64,000 nt of DNA, from assembly GCF_900002575.1 (NCBI RefSeq), contig NZ_LN650648.1:248001-312000 (forward strand), read 5' to 3'. Positions 17,387 through 25,927 of this stretch are shown here, piece by piece (positions within the stretch are counted from its first letter, which is position 1; the number at the start of each line of letters is the position of its first letter). A program made the translations under genes and the position numbers. Source of the DNA: Romboutsia hominis. Its GTDB lineage: Bacteria > Bacillota > Clostridia > Peptostreptococcales > Peptostreptococcaceae. Below the pieces are notes generated by a model that made no database searches, was not told where the DNA came from, and saw nothing but the letters and a program-made list of their open reading frames with translations.

Positions 17387-18556
17387 ATGTTTAAATTAGA
17401 AGAACAAAAGTTACAAGATTTAGGTGCAATAATAACAACAACAGAAATAAAGCAACAACCTGAGTTATGGTTAGAAGCTTATGAAATATATAAGGATAAT
17501 AAAGAGCAATTAAATAAGTTTATAGAAAATATAGGTAATAAGCATGGACAATTTAGAGTTATATTTACAGGTGCTGGAACTTCAGCTTATGTAGGAAATT
17601 CAATACTTCCATATCTTAAAAATAAAAATGATATAAGAAAATGTATAATTGAAGCAATACCTACTACAGATATAGTTTCTAATCCATATGATTACTTAAA
17701 AAAGGATGTACCAACATTATTAGTTTCATTTGCAAGAAGTGGAAATAGCCCTGAAAGTTTAGCAGCTCTAAATTTAGGAAGACAAATTGTAGATAATTTT
17801 TATCATTTAGCTATAACTTGTGCTCCAGAAGGAAAACTTGCTCAAGTAACTAAAAATGATGAAAATAATTATTTATTATTAATGCCATCAAGATCAAATG
17901 ATAAAGGTTTTGCTATGACAGGAAGTTTCTCATGCATGATGTTAACTGCAATGTTAATATTTGATAACTTAGAAGAAGATGTAGAGAAATCTTATATAGA
18001 TGCAATAATAGAAATGGGTAAAAATGTATTAGATAGAAAAGATGAAATACACGAGTTAATAAATAAAGATTTTAATAGAGTAGTATACTTAGGATCTGGA
18101 GGTCTAGGAGGATTAACACAAGAAGCACAGTTAAAGTTATTAGAACTTACAGCGGGGAAAATAGCTACAGCATATGATTCTCCTATGGGATTTAGACATG
18201 GTCCAAAGTCGTTCATTGATGAAAATACACTTATATTTGTATTTGTATCCAATAATGTATACACAAGAAAATATGATTTAGATGTTTTAGAAGAAATAAA
18301 TGCAGATAAAATTGCTAAACTTACTTGTGCAATATCAGTAGAAAATGAAAATAATTTCTCAGGTACAACATTTGGATTTGAAAGAGAATACGATAAATTA
18401 CCAGATGCATACCTTGCATTCCCATATGTATTATTTGCACAAACTATATCACTATTTGCATCAGTAAAATGTAATAATAAACCAGATACACCATCGCCAA
18501 CAGGGACAGTAAATAGAGTAGTAAAAGGTGTAATAATACACGAATATGAGAAGTAA
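17387..18556 (+). CDS. agaS: AgaS-like SIS-domain galactosamine-6-phosphate deaminase/isomerase
   Basis: 389 residues from ATG 17387, which has AAAGGGGA upstream; an in-frame ATG at 17369 lies before this site. Two SIS sugar-isomerase domains are visible: FTGAGTSAYVGNS and SFARSGNSPESLAA in the first half, GSGGLGGLTQEAQLKLLELTAG and DSPMGFRHGPKS in the second. This is the AgaS pattern (deamination/isomerisation of galactosamine-6-P to tagatose-6-P) rather than GlmS, which has an extra amidotransferase domain. It is transcribed from its own GntR-controlled promoter with the aldolase 48 bp downstream. Confidence 0.88.
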   Translation: MFKLEEQKLQDLGAIITTTEIKQQPELWLEAYEIYKDNKEQLNKFIENIGNKHGQFRVIFTGAGTSAYVGNSILPYLKNKNDIRKCIIEAIPTTDIVSNPYDYLKKDVPTLLVSFARSGNSPESLAALNLGRQIVDNFYHLAITCAPEGKLAQVTKNDENNYLLLMPSRSNDKGFAMTGSFSCMMLTAMLIFDNLEEDVEKSYIDAIIEMGKNVLDRKDEIHELINKDFNRVVYLGSGGLGGLTQEAQLKLLELTAGKIATAYDSPMGFRHGPKSFIDENTLIFVFVSNNVYTRKYDLDVLEEINADKIAKLTCAISVENENNFSGTTFGFEREYDKLPDAYLAFPYVLFAQTISLFASVKCNNKPDTPSPTGTVNRVVKGVIIHEYEK

Positions 18557-18604
18557 GAAATTGAAAATTTATAAATATTTAGATTAAAATTAGGGGGTAT
18601 AAAT

Positions 18605-19456
18605 ATGGCATTAGTAACGACAACTGAAATGTTTAAAAAAGCACAAGAGGGAAAATATGCAGTAGGGGCTTTTAATGTAGAGAATATGGAAATGGTAATG
18701 GCTGTTATAGAAGCTGCAGAGGAACTAAATTCTCCAGTCATACTACAAACTACTCCATCTACTGTAAAATATGCAGGTCTTGACTATTATTTAGCAAATG
18801 CAAAAGTTGCAGCAGAGAGAGCGAAAGTACCTGTAGCAATGCATCTAGATCATGGTTCAAGTTTTGATCTTGCAATGAGGGCTTTAAGAACAGGTTATAC
18901 ATCAATAATGATAGATGGTTCCCATCAAAGTTTTGAAGAAAATATATCATTATCAAAAGCAGTGGTAGAAGCTTGTAATCCATCTCTTATACCAGTAGAA
19001 GCTGAACTTGGAAAAGTTGGGGGAAAAGAAGATGATCTAGATGGTGGAGAAGGAAGTGCTCATACAGATCCACAAGAAGCAAAGGAATTTGTTGAAAGAA
19101 CAGGAGTGTCTTCATTAGCTATAGCCATAGGTACAGCACATGGTTTATACAAAGGAGAACCTAAAATAGATTTAGATAGATTATCAGAAATTAAAAAATT
19201 AGTTTCAGTACCATTAGTATTACATGGAGGATCAGGAATACCTGATGAAACTATAAAAGAAACTATAAGAAGAGGTATTGTTAAAGTTAACTATGCAACT
19301 GAATTAAGAATTGCATATAGTAACGGTGTAAAAAAAGTTTTAAGTGAAGATCCTGAAGTTATAGATCCAAAGAAATATGGAAAAGCTGGACTTCAATCAG
19401 TAAAATCATTTGTAAAAGAAAAAATGGTTGTATGTGGGTCTATAAATAAAGCATAA
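18605..19456 (+). CDS. class II tagatose/fructose-bisphosphate aldolase (KbaY/GatY type)
   Basis: 283 residues, normal for the KbaY/GatY/FbaA class. It splits tagatose-1,6-bisphosphate (or fructose-1,6-bisphosphate) into DHAP and glyceraldehyde-3-P. Zn and catalytic residues can be seen: MHLDHGSS (Asp82 catalytic, His83 Zn), EAELGKVGG, GTAHG and LHGGSG. It closes the GalNAc pathway encoded at 14.0-19.5 kb. GGGGG 8 bp upstream of ATG 18605 is its ribosome site. The preference for tagatose over fructose bisphosphate is inferred from the neighbours. Confidence 0.88.
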   Translation: MALVTTTEMFKKAQEGKYAVGAFNVENMEMVMAVIEAAEELNSPVILQTTPSTVKYAGLDYYLANAKVAAERAKVPVAMHLDHGSSFDLAMRALRTGYTSIMIDGSHQSFEENISLSKAVVEACNPSLIPVEAELGKVGGKEDDLDGGEGSAHTDPQEAKEFVERTGVSSLAIAIGTAHGLYKGEPKIDLDRLSEIKKLVSVPLVLHGGSGIPDETIKETIRRGIVKVNYATELRIAYSNGVKKVLSEDPEVIDPKKYGKAGLQSVKSFVKEKMVVCGSINKA

Positions 19457-19461
19457 AAATA

Positions 19462-19505
19462 AAAATATCCTAGATTTATTTTAGATAAATCTAGGATATT
19501 TTTAT
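19462..19505 (+). terminator. terminator after aldolase gene
   Basis: Long stem AAAATATCCTAGATTTA / TAAATCTAGGATATTTT followed by TATTTTT. Confidence 0.92.
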
Positions 19506-19784
19506 TTTTGAAAAAGGTATGTCATTTATTTAAATAATGGTATAGTTTTTTCATATAATTGTTGAAAAATATCGGCTTTTATTGGAAAAAGATTGAAGAT
19601 ATAATTAAAATATAATAAAAAACAAACTATAGGTTTTATTGTTGTATCAAACATATATTTTATTATGATATATTAAGATACATAAATTTCGCTATAAATA
19701 TAGAAAAGATCGACTTTTTAAAGAAAGTGTTTTCAATTCATAACATTATTTAAAAGTATAAAAATAACTGAGGGAGGTGGGTAT
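19506..19784 (+). other. intergenic leader of the PRD regulator operon
   Basis: The gap between aldolase and regulator is 328 bp including the terminator. No gene is seen. The DNA is A+T-rich with no clear operator, antiterminator hairpin or sigma-54 (-24/-12) site. A GGGAGGTGGG ribosome site precedes ATG 19785. Confidence 0.5.
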
Positions 19785-21686
19785 ATGAGAGAGCGTGTTA
19801 TTCTTGAATGCTTAAGAAACAGTGGTGACTATCTAAGTCTAGATTATTTTGCAGATAAGCTAGGGGTATCTACTAGAACTATTAGAAATGAAATTAAGAA
19901 TATAGAAAGTGTAGAAGAACGCAATGGTTTTAAATTAGAATACAAGACTAGACTAGGATATATTTTAAATCTTAAAGACCAAGAAAAGTTCGAGAATTAC
20001 CTAAAAAACTTACCCTCATATTCAATTGAAAATCCAGAACAACGGATAGAATCTATAATAGTAGAACTATTAGTAAATGAAGGTTACAAAACTATAGATC
20101 AGCTAAGCAAAAAATTCTTAGTAAGTTCATCTCAAATTAAAAATGATTTAAAAAAAGTAGATAAAAAGCTAAGAGATACAGAATTGAAGTTAGAGCGTAA
20201 GGCTCATTATGGAATTAAGATAGAAGGTACTGTTAAATCAATTCAAAAAATATTAGTAGAAAATTATTTTAAAGAAAATAGAAATATAACGGAATATAGA
20301 GATAAATTTATAGATGATTTCAAATTAGATGATATTAGAAGCACAATAAAAAATGTACTTAATAAGCATGATTTGGAAGCAAACCTAACGGAACTTGAAG
20401 AAATATTAGCTCAAATTGTTACTTTATATATAAGGGTCAATTTGAGAGTATTAGAAAATATTAATGAATTAAAGTTAGATACAGAAGATTTAATAATAAA
20501 TGATTTACTAGATAAAATTTTTAAAGACAAAAAATATTATCTTACTTATGAGGAAAATGATTACTTAAAGCAACTTATAAAGCTAAGGACTAAAGATAAA
20601 AAAGCTACCATAATGAATGCTGACAAAAGTAAACTTCAAGATATAATATACGAATTTTTTAAAGGTGTAGATAAAAAATATAATACTAGTTTTTTAGAAG
20701 ATAAAGAATTCTTTAATTTACTTTATTTACATATCGCGTCTTTAATAGAACGTGTAAAAAGGAATCATAACACAAAAAATCCTTTTTCGGTGAAGATAAG
20801 TCAGCAATATCCAACAGTTTTTAATTTAGCTATTCAACTTTCCAAAGTTATAGAAAGTGAATACAAGATAAAGATAAGTCAAGAGGAAATAGGTTTTATA
20901 GCCACTCATATAGCTGTACCATTTGAGAAAAGAGAAGAAGCTAGTTTTAATCAAAAATATAAAATAGCAGTAATATGTTCATCAGGAGGGGGAAGTGCAT
21001 TTCTAATAAAATTAAGATTAAGAGAAATTTTTCCAAATGCTGAAATAAAAAACTTTTCTTTGTTAGATGAAGAAGAAGTAGTATGTTTTGAGCCAGACTT
21101 GATTTTTTCAATAACAAATCCACAATTCAAAACAAATGCTCCAGTTATACTTATAAATGAAATTTTAGATGAATTAGATTATCTAAATATTAAAGAAAGT
21201 GTACGATTTGCAGACCAGATAGGGAGTTTGTCAAATCCTAAGAAATATATATTAAGTCTGTTTAATAAAAATCATTTTAGATGTATAAAAGAAAAAATTG
21301 ATTATAAAGATATTCTTGATAATATGTCACAGTGTATAGTTGATGAAGGTGCTTGTTCTCCAAGTTATCCTCAAGATGTATGGGAAAGAGAAAGTTATTT
21401 AAGTACCATTTATACAAATGGGGTATCAATACCTCATCCAATTGAAATGACAGGTAATAAAAATATAATATCAGTAGCTTTGGTACACTCTGATATTATT
21501 CATGAAAATAGAAAACCAAAAATTATTTTTATGATTTCGCTAATAAAGGGAAATCTAGAGCTTCACAAACAAATATCTAAATACTTAACTAAGATTATGG
21601 CAGATAAAGATATAGTAGATATGCTAAATAGATCACAATCTTATGAAGAGTTTATGTATAAATTAAAAATCTACATAGGGGGTTAG
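19785..21686 (+). CDS. PRD-domain transcriptional regulator with PTS EIIB/EIIA domains
   Basis: 633 residues in the LicR/MtlR layout: N-terminal helix-turn-helix (about 5-60, SLDYFADKLGVSTRTIRNEI), second HTH (about 85-145), two PRD domains (about 175-280 and 290-395; HIASLIERVKRN and ATHIAVPFEKR carry the regulatory histidines), a GatB-type EIIB domain with Cys in VICSSGGGSAF (about 400-415), and a C-terminal EIIA domain with IPHP (about 490-633). Phosphorylation by the PTS would tune its activity. It begins the operon holding its likely target PTS; the next gene starts 2 bp after its stop. Confidence 0.92.
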   Translation: MRERVILECLRNSGDYLSLDYFADKLGVSTRTIRNEIKNIESVEERNGFKLEYKTRLGYILNLKDQEKFENYLKNLPSYSIENPEQRIESIIVELLVNEGYKTIDQLSKKFLVSSSQIKNDLKKVDKKLRDTELKLERKAHYGIKIEGTVKSIQKILVENYFKENRNITEYRDKFIDDFKLDDIRSTIKNVLNKHDLEANLTELEEILAQIVTLYIRVNLRVLENINELKLDTEDLIINDLLDKIFKDKKYYLTYEENDYLKQLIKLRTKDKKATIMNADKSKLQDIIYEFFKGVDKKYNTSFLEDKEFFNLLYLHIASLIERVKRNHNTKNPFSVKISQQYPTVFNLAIQLSKVIESEYKIKISQEEIGFIATHIAVPFEKREEASFNQKYKIAVICSSGGGSAFLIKLRLREIFPNAEIKNFSLLDEEEVVCFEPDLIFSITNPQFKTNAPVILINEILDELDYLNIKESVRFADQIGSLSNPKKYILSLFNKNHFRCIKEKIDYKDILDNMSQCIVDEGACSPSYPQDVWERESYLSTIYTNGVSIPHPIEMTGNKNIISVALVHSDIIHENRKPKIIFMISLIKGNLELHKQISKYLTKIMADKDIVDMLNRSQSYEEFMYKLKIYIGG

Positions 21687-21688
21687 AT

Positions 21689-22732
21689 ATGAATATAGAT
21701 TTTTTTAAGAAATTATCAGAAGCAGATGGGATAGCCTCTAATGAAGGAGAAATTAGAGAAGTCTTATTAGAAGAGTTGAAAGATTATAGTGATGAAATAG
21801 TATGTGATGGATTAGGGAGTATAATTTTTTCTAAGATAAAAAATGAAAAAGCACCAAATGTAATGATCTGTGCTCATATGGATGAAGTAGGGTTTATGGT
21901 AAGAAGTATAGATAAGCTTGGTATGATTCATTTAATAACAATAGGAGGAGTAAAACCTCTTGCACAATTCACACAAAAAGTTAGAATCACTACAAGCGAA
22001 GGGAAGAAAATCCCTGCTATCATAAATGGAACATATAATGATGGTAAAGTTGAGAAGGTGTATGCAGATGTTGGAGCATATACAGCAGAAGAAGTATACA
22101 ATTTAGGTATTCAAGTTGGGGACATGGTAACATACACTACTGATTTTGAAGAATTTACTTTAGAAAATAGATTAGTAGGTAAGGCCTTTGATGATAGAAT
22201 TGGATGCTTTGTAATGGGAGAGGTCTTAAAAAGACTAGAGAAAAAAGATATAAATTGTAATGTTCATTTTGCAGCTACGAGTAGTGAAGAAGTTGGTATA
22301 AGAGGTGCAAAAACAGCAACTCAGTTAATAAATCCTGATGTAGTATTTGTAATAGATGTAGCATGTGCTAAAAATGAATTTTTAAGAGATCATACAAATC
22401 AAAAACAAATAGATAAAGGCATAATGCTAATGCATAGAGATAGAACTTTAGTTCCAAATAGAAAAATGATAAATTACATAATAGAAATTGCTGATAAAAA
22501 CAATATATCTCTTCAACATGATATGTTTGAGTCAGGTGGAACTGATGGTGGAGAGGCGCATCTTGTAAATGAAGGTAAGCCTTGTGCAGTAACTTGTGTC
22601 CCAGTTAGATATGGACATTGTGCATTTTCTATAGTAAGCAATAAAGACTTAGAATCTATTATAGAGTTATATACTCAGTTAGTTTTAAATTTTGATGAAG
22701 AAAGATACAAAAATATAAAGAATTTTATTTAA
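21689..22732 (+). CDS. M42-family metalloaminopeptidase (FrvX-like)
   Basis: 347 residues, the usual M42 length. Co-catalytic metal motifs are present: CAHMDEVGFMV (His63, Asp65), KAFDDRIG, SSEEVGIRGAK, DVACA and RYGHCAFSIVSNKDL. M42 enzymes are large cytoplasmic complexes that trim peptides from the N-terminus. In E. coli frvABXR an M42 homologue (FrvX) is likewise sandwiched between a PTS and a PRD regulator, so this arrangement recurs, with an unknown substrate. It is tightly spaced on both sides (2 and 15 bp). Confidence 0.9.
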   Translation: MNIDFFKKLSEADGIASNEGEIREVLLEELKDYSDEIVCDGLGSIIFSKIKNEKAPNVMICAHMDEVGFMVRSIDKLGMIHLITIGGVKPLAQFTQKVRITTSEGKKIPAIINGTYNDGKVEKVYADVGAYTAEEVYNLGIQVGDMVTYTTDFEEFTLENRLVGKAFDDRIGCFVMGEVLKRLEKKDINCNVHFAATSSEEVGIRGAKTATQLINPDVVFVIDVACAKNEFLRDHTNQKQIDKGIMLMHRDRTLVPNRKMINYIIEIADKNNISLQHDMFESGGTDGGEAHLVNEGKPCAVTCVPVRYGHCAFSIVSNKDLESIIELYTQLVLNFDEERYKNIKNFI

Positions 22733-22747
22733 AAGGAGAATAAAAAA

Positions 22748-23053
22748 ATGTCAACAGAAATGCAAATAATGGAGCTTATATCAACAGCAGGTGACAGTAA
22801 AGCAAAAGCTTTTGAAGCTTTAAAAAAGGTTAAGGAAAAGGATTTTGAGGGGGCAAGAGCATTAATAAATGAAGCTCGTAAAATAGATATTGAAGCTCAC
22901 AGAATACAAACAGAATTAATCACTCAAGATTTAAATGAAGATGTTGAAAGTCCAGCAATGAGTCTTTTAATGGTTCATGCTCAAGACCACTATATGACTT
23001 CTCAATTAGCAAAAGATTTAATAGAAGCTTTAATAGAAGTTTTTGATAAGTAG
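22748..23053 (+). CDS. PTS lactose/cellobiose-family IIA component
   Basis: 101 residues, all alpha, with LLMVHAQDHYMTSQLAKDL. His77 aligns with the phosphorylated His of LacF/ChbA, and Asp80/His81 complete the motif. It receives phosphate from HPr and passes it to IIB, forming a trimer. AAAGGAG precedes the start. It is followed by a 91-bp gap with a strong hairpin before IIB. Confidence 0.93.
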   Translation: MSTEMQIMELISTAGDSKAKAFEALKKVKEKDFEGARALINEARKIDIEAHRIQTELITQDLNEDVESPAMSLLMVHAQDHYMTSQLAKDLIEALIEVFDK

Positions 23054-23082
23054 TAGATAAACAAATTAATTATACAAATACT

Positions 23083-23110
23083 CCTTTAGAAAGATTAAAC
23101 TTTCTAAAGG
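23083..23110 (+). other. stem-loop between PTS IIA and IIB
   Basis: CCTTTAGAAAG (23083-23093), ATTAAA loop, CTTTCTAAAGG (23100-23110): a perfect 11-bp stem. It is followed by AAAATAAAAAA rather than T, so it is not a usual intrinsic terminator. A processing or stability element is possible. Confidence 0.65.
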
Positions 23111-23144
23111 AAAATAAAAAATATAAACTTTAGGAGGAATTGTT

Positions 23145-23480
23145 ATGAAAATATTATTATGCTGTGCAGGTGGATTCTCTACAAATATGTTAATGCAAAA
23201 TATGAAGAAGGTAGTAAAAGAAAGTGCTAAACTTGATGAAAACGATTTCGAATTTACAGCGATACCAGCAGATTCAATAGAAAGTCAAGTTGATGAGTGG
23301 GATATAGTACTTATAGGACCTCAAATATCTCATAAGTTAGACTTCTTAAAAGGAATATTAGATCCAAAAAATAAACCTTATGCAGTAATAGATAAAGATG
23401 TTTATGGAAAAATGGATGGAGCTACAGTTATGAAGTTAGCTTTAGTAACTTATAAAAAACATCAATTAGCTCAAGGATAA
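23145..23480 (+). CDS. PTS lactose/cellobiose-family IIB component
   Basis: 111 residues with the N-terminal P-loop MKILLCCAGGFSTNMLM. The phospho-Cys is Cys6 or Cys7; the loop seems one residue longer than the common CxAGxST. The C-terminal half has the Rossmann-like fold pattern DIVLIGPQISH. It carries phosphate from IIA to sugar bound by IIC. TAGGAGG lies before the start. Confidence 0.92.
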   Translation: MKILLCCAGGFSTNMLMQNMKKVVKESAKLDENDFEFTAIPADSIESQVDEWDIVLIGPQISHKLDFLKGILDPKNKPYAVIDKDVYGKMDGATVMKLALVTYKKHQLAQG

Positions 23481-23511
23481 TAAAAATAGTATAGGGAAAA
23501 GGGGATTAAAT

Positions 23512-24843
23512 ATGTTTGCTAAGTTTGAAGCGTTTATGAATCGAGTATTTATGCCTTTAGCTCACAAGGTTGACAATCAACGTCACCTTGGGGCTATAAA
23601 AGCTGGTATGGTTGCTATGACGCCATTCACAATACTGGGGAGTATATTTGCAATACTTCCAGCACTTCCAAATATGCTTGGAAAAAGCAATCCAATAAGT
23701 CAATTTATATTAAAAAATGCAGCAGTATTAGATTTACCAGTAAGTCTTTCTATAGGATTAATAGGATTATATGCCTGTATGTGTATTGCCTTTAACTTAG
23801 GTAATTATTATAAATTATATATACCAGGTTGTGTTACACTTGCAACTTTCTCATTTTTATTCTTAGTAGCAACTTTTACACCAGATGGTGCATTAGAATT
23901 AGGAAACCTAGGTGCTAAAGGTCTATTTACAGGTATGATAGCAGGTCTTGGATCTGTAGAGTTATATAACTTCTGTAAGAAAAAGAATATTACAATAAGA
24001 ATGCCAGAAGGGGTACCAGATTTTGTATCTAAATCTTTTGAATTAATACCAACTACTATTATAGTTTGTGGTACTTTCATAGCAGCTCGTTTTATTTCAT
24101 TAGCTGTATTTGGAGAATTACCTCCACAAATACTTACTCAATTCCTATCTCCGTTAGTAGGAAGTATGGATAATCCATGGGCAGTTCTTGCACTTAACTT
24201 TGCTATATGTACTATATTCTTCTTTGGTATACACTCATCAGTATTTAAGCCTTTAACAGGACCTATAATGGTTACATTTATAGCTGAAAATATAGCAGCA
24301 ATGCAAGCAGGAGAAGCAATACCTCACTTCTTTACAGGAGGGGTTTCAAGTGCATTCTTCGGATTTACAGGTTGTGGTATTAGTATAGGATGTGTAGTAG
24401 CTTGTATGTTATCTAAAAACCAAACTTATAAGAAGATAGGACGTGTATCATTATTCCCAGCATTATTTGGAATAAATGAACCAATATTATTTGGTGCTCC
24501 AATAATATTAAACCCAATAATGTTTATACCACATGTATTTGGTGGAGCTATAATAGGTACATTGCCAATGTTTCTTATGCACTGGGGATGGCTAGCAAAA
24601 CCAGTATTTGACCCTCCATATGTAGGAGTATTCTTAGAAGGATTCTTAACTAATGGAGATTGGCGTTCTATAGTAGTTAATGCTTTACAATTAGTACTAG
24701 CAGTTGCGCTATATTGGCCATTCTTCAAGATAATGGAACGTCAACAAGAAGCTAAGGAACAAGAAGAAGCTAAAAATGCAGCTAAGAATATATTCTCTAA
24801 AGAAGACGAAGATTTATTAGGAGATTTAGAATTAGATTTCTAA
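23512..24843 (+). CDS. PTS lactose/cellobiose-family IIC permease
   Basis: 443 residues with about ten membrane helices. The N-terminal amphipathic stretch with HLGAIKAGMVAMTPFTILGSIF and the sugar-binding region GINEPILFGAPIILNP (around residue 320) are the family signatures. It ends in a charged cytoplasmic tail rich in Glu. It imports and phosphorylates a beta-linked disaccharide or related glycoside; the substrate is undetermined, and no phospho-beta-glycosidase is encoded in the operon. Confidence 0.93.
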   Translation: MFAKFEAFMNRVFMPLAHKVDNQRHLGAIKAGMVAMTPFTILGSIFAILPALPNMLGKSNPISQFILKNAAVLDLPVSLSIGLIGLYACMCIAFNLGNYYKLYIPGCVTLATFSFLFLVATFTPDGALELGNLGAKGLFTGMIAGLGSVELYNFCKKKNITIRMPEGVPDFVSKSFELIPTTIIVCGTFIAARFISLAVFGELPPQILTQFLSPLVGSMDNPWAVLALNFAICTIFFFGIHSSVFKPLTGPIMVTFIAENIAAMQAGEAIPHFFTGGVSSAFFGFTGCGISIGCVVACMLSKNQTYKKIGRVSLFPALFGINEPILFGAPIILNPIMFIPHVFGGAIIGTLPMFLMHWGWLAKPVFDPPYVGVFLEGFLTNGDWRSIVVNALQLVLAVALYWPFFKIMERQQEAKEQEEAKNAAKNIFSKEDEDLLGDLELDF

Positions 24844-24852
24844 TATTTTATT

Positions 24853-25923
24853 ATGGATAATAGAGTAAAAAAAATAATAGATTTAATTGAAGAAAGAGGC
24901 GTTGACGCTCTTTTAATTAAAGGAAAAAATAATAAAAGATATATAGGAGCATTAACCGGTAGCGGTGTTTATGTGCTTATCACAAAAGAACAAAAATATC
25001 AAATTCTAGATGGTAGATATACTGATGAAGCAGATAAGAAAACATCTGGATTTATAAAAAGGGTTGTATCTCAGGGATCTTATATAGAAAATATAATTGA
25101 ATTGTTAGAAGAAATGAATATAAAAAATATAGCAATAGAAAGCCAAACTATGAGTATACAAGAGTATATTTTATTAGATAAGGCAGGTTTTAATATTAAC
25201 TTAATAACTAACGAATTAGGTAAAGTAAGAGCTGTAAAATCTAAAGAGGAAATTGAGCTTATTAAAAAAGCTTGTGAGATTACAGATGAAGTATTTAGTG
25301 AGGTCATATCTGAAATAAAAGAAGGTATGACTGAACTAGAAGTTTCAGCCCTACTTCAATATCATGCACTTAAAAAGGGTGCAAGTGACATGTCATTTGA
25401 ACCAATAGTAGTATCTGGTGAAAGGGGAGCAATGCCACACGGAAGACCTACAACTAAAAAATTAAAGAAAAATGAAGCTATAACAATAGATTTTGGTGTT
25501 GTTTACCAAGGATATCAATCTGATATGACTCGTACAATATCTATAGGTAAGCCACCTAAAATTATTCAAGAAATATATGATGTAGTTTTAAAAGCACAAC
25601 TATCGGCAATAGAGTCAATTAAAGAAGGTATGAAAGCTAGTGATGTTGATAAAATTGCTAGACAAATTATAGAGAATCATGGATTTGGTGATTATTTTAA
25701 CCATGGATTAGGTCATGGAATAGGTCTTGGTGATGGAGAAGTGCCAACACTAAACCCAAGAAGTGATGATATTCTAACAGAAGGTATGGTAATGTCCTGC
25801 GAGCCAGGTATTTATATTCCAGATGTAGGGGGAGTTAGAATAGAAGATGATATTGTCATAATCGATGGTAAAGGTATTTCACTTAATAAGACATCTAAGG
25901 ACTTTATAATATTAGGAGAGTAA
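24853..25923 (+). CDS. M24-family Xaa-Pro peptidase (PepP/PepQ-like)
   Basis: 356 residues: creatinase-like N-terminal domain (about 1-125) and pita-bread catalytic domain. All five metal ligands can be placed: Asp213 (TIDFG), Asp224 (SDMTRT), His288 (GLGHGIGL), Glu317 (CEPGIY) and Glu331 (RIEDD). It releases the residue before proline in peptides in the cytoplasm. It is 9 bp after the PTS permease and 4 bp before the lyase gene, so the unit is co-transcribed. Confidence 0.9.
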   Translation: MDNRVKKIIDLIEERGVDALLIKGKNNKRYIGALTGSGVYVLITKEQKYQILDGRYTDEADKKTSGFIKRVVSQGSYIENIIELLEEMNIKNIAIESQTMSIQEYILLDKAGFNINLITNELGKVRAVKSKEEIELIKKACEITDEVFSEVISEIKEGMTELEVSALLQYHALKKGASDMSFEPIVVSGERGAMPHGRPTTKKLKKNEAITIDFGVVYQGYQSDMTRTISIGKPPKIIQEIYDVVLKAQLSAIESIKEGMKASDVDKIARQIIENHGFGDYFNHGLGHGIGLGDGEVPTLNPRSDDILTEGMVMSCEPGIYIPDVGGVRIEDDIVIIDGKGISLNKTSKDFIILGE

Positions 25924-25927
25924 AGCT

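Noticed and set aside
17992-18741. Long minus-strand open frame (249 codons) across agaS and the aldolase gene
   Set aside because: Exactly antisense to two well-supported genes, no ribosome site, Ser/Phe/Ile-rich shadow composition.
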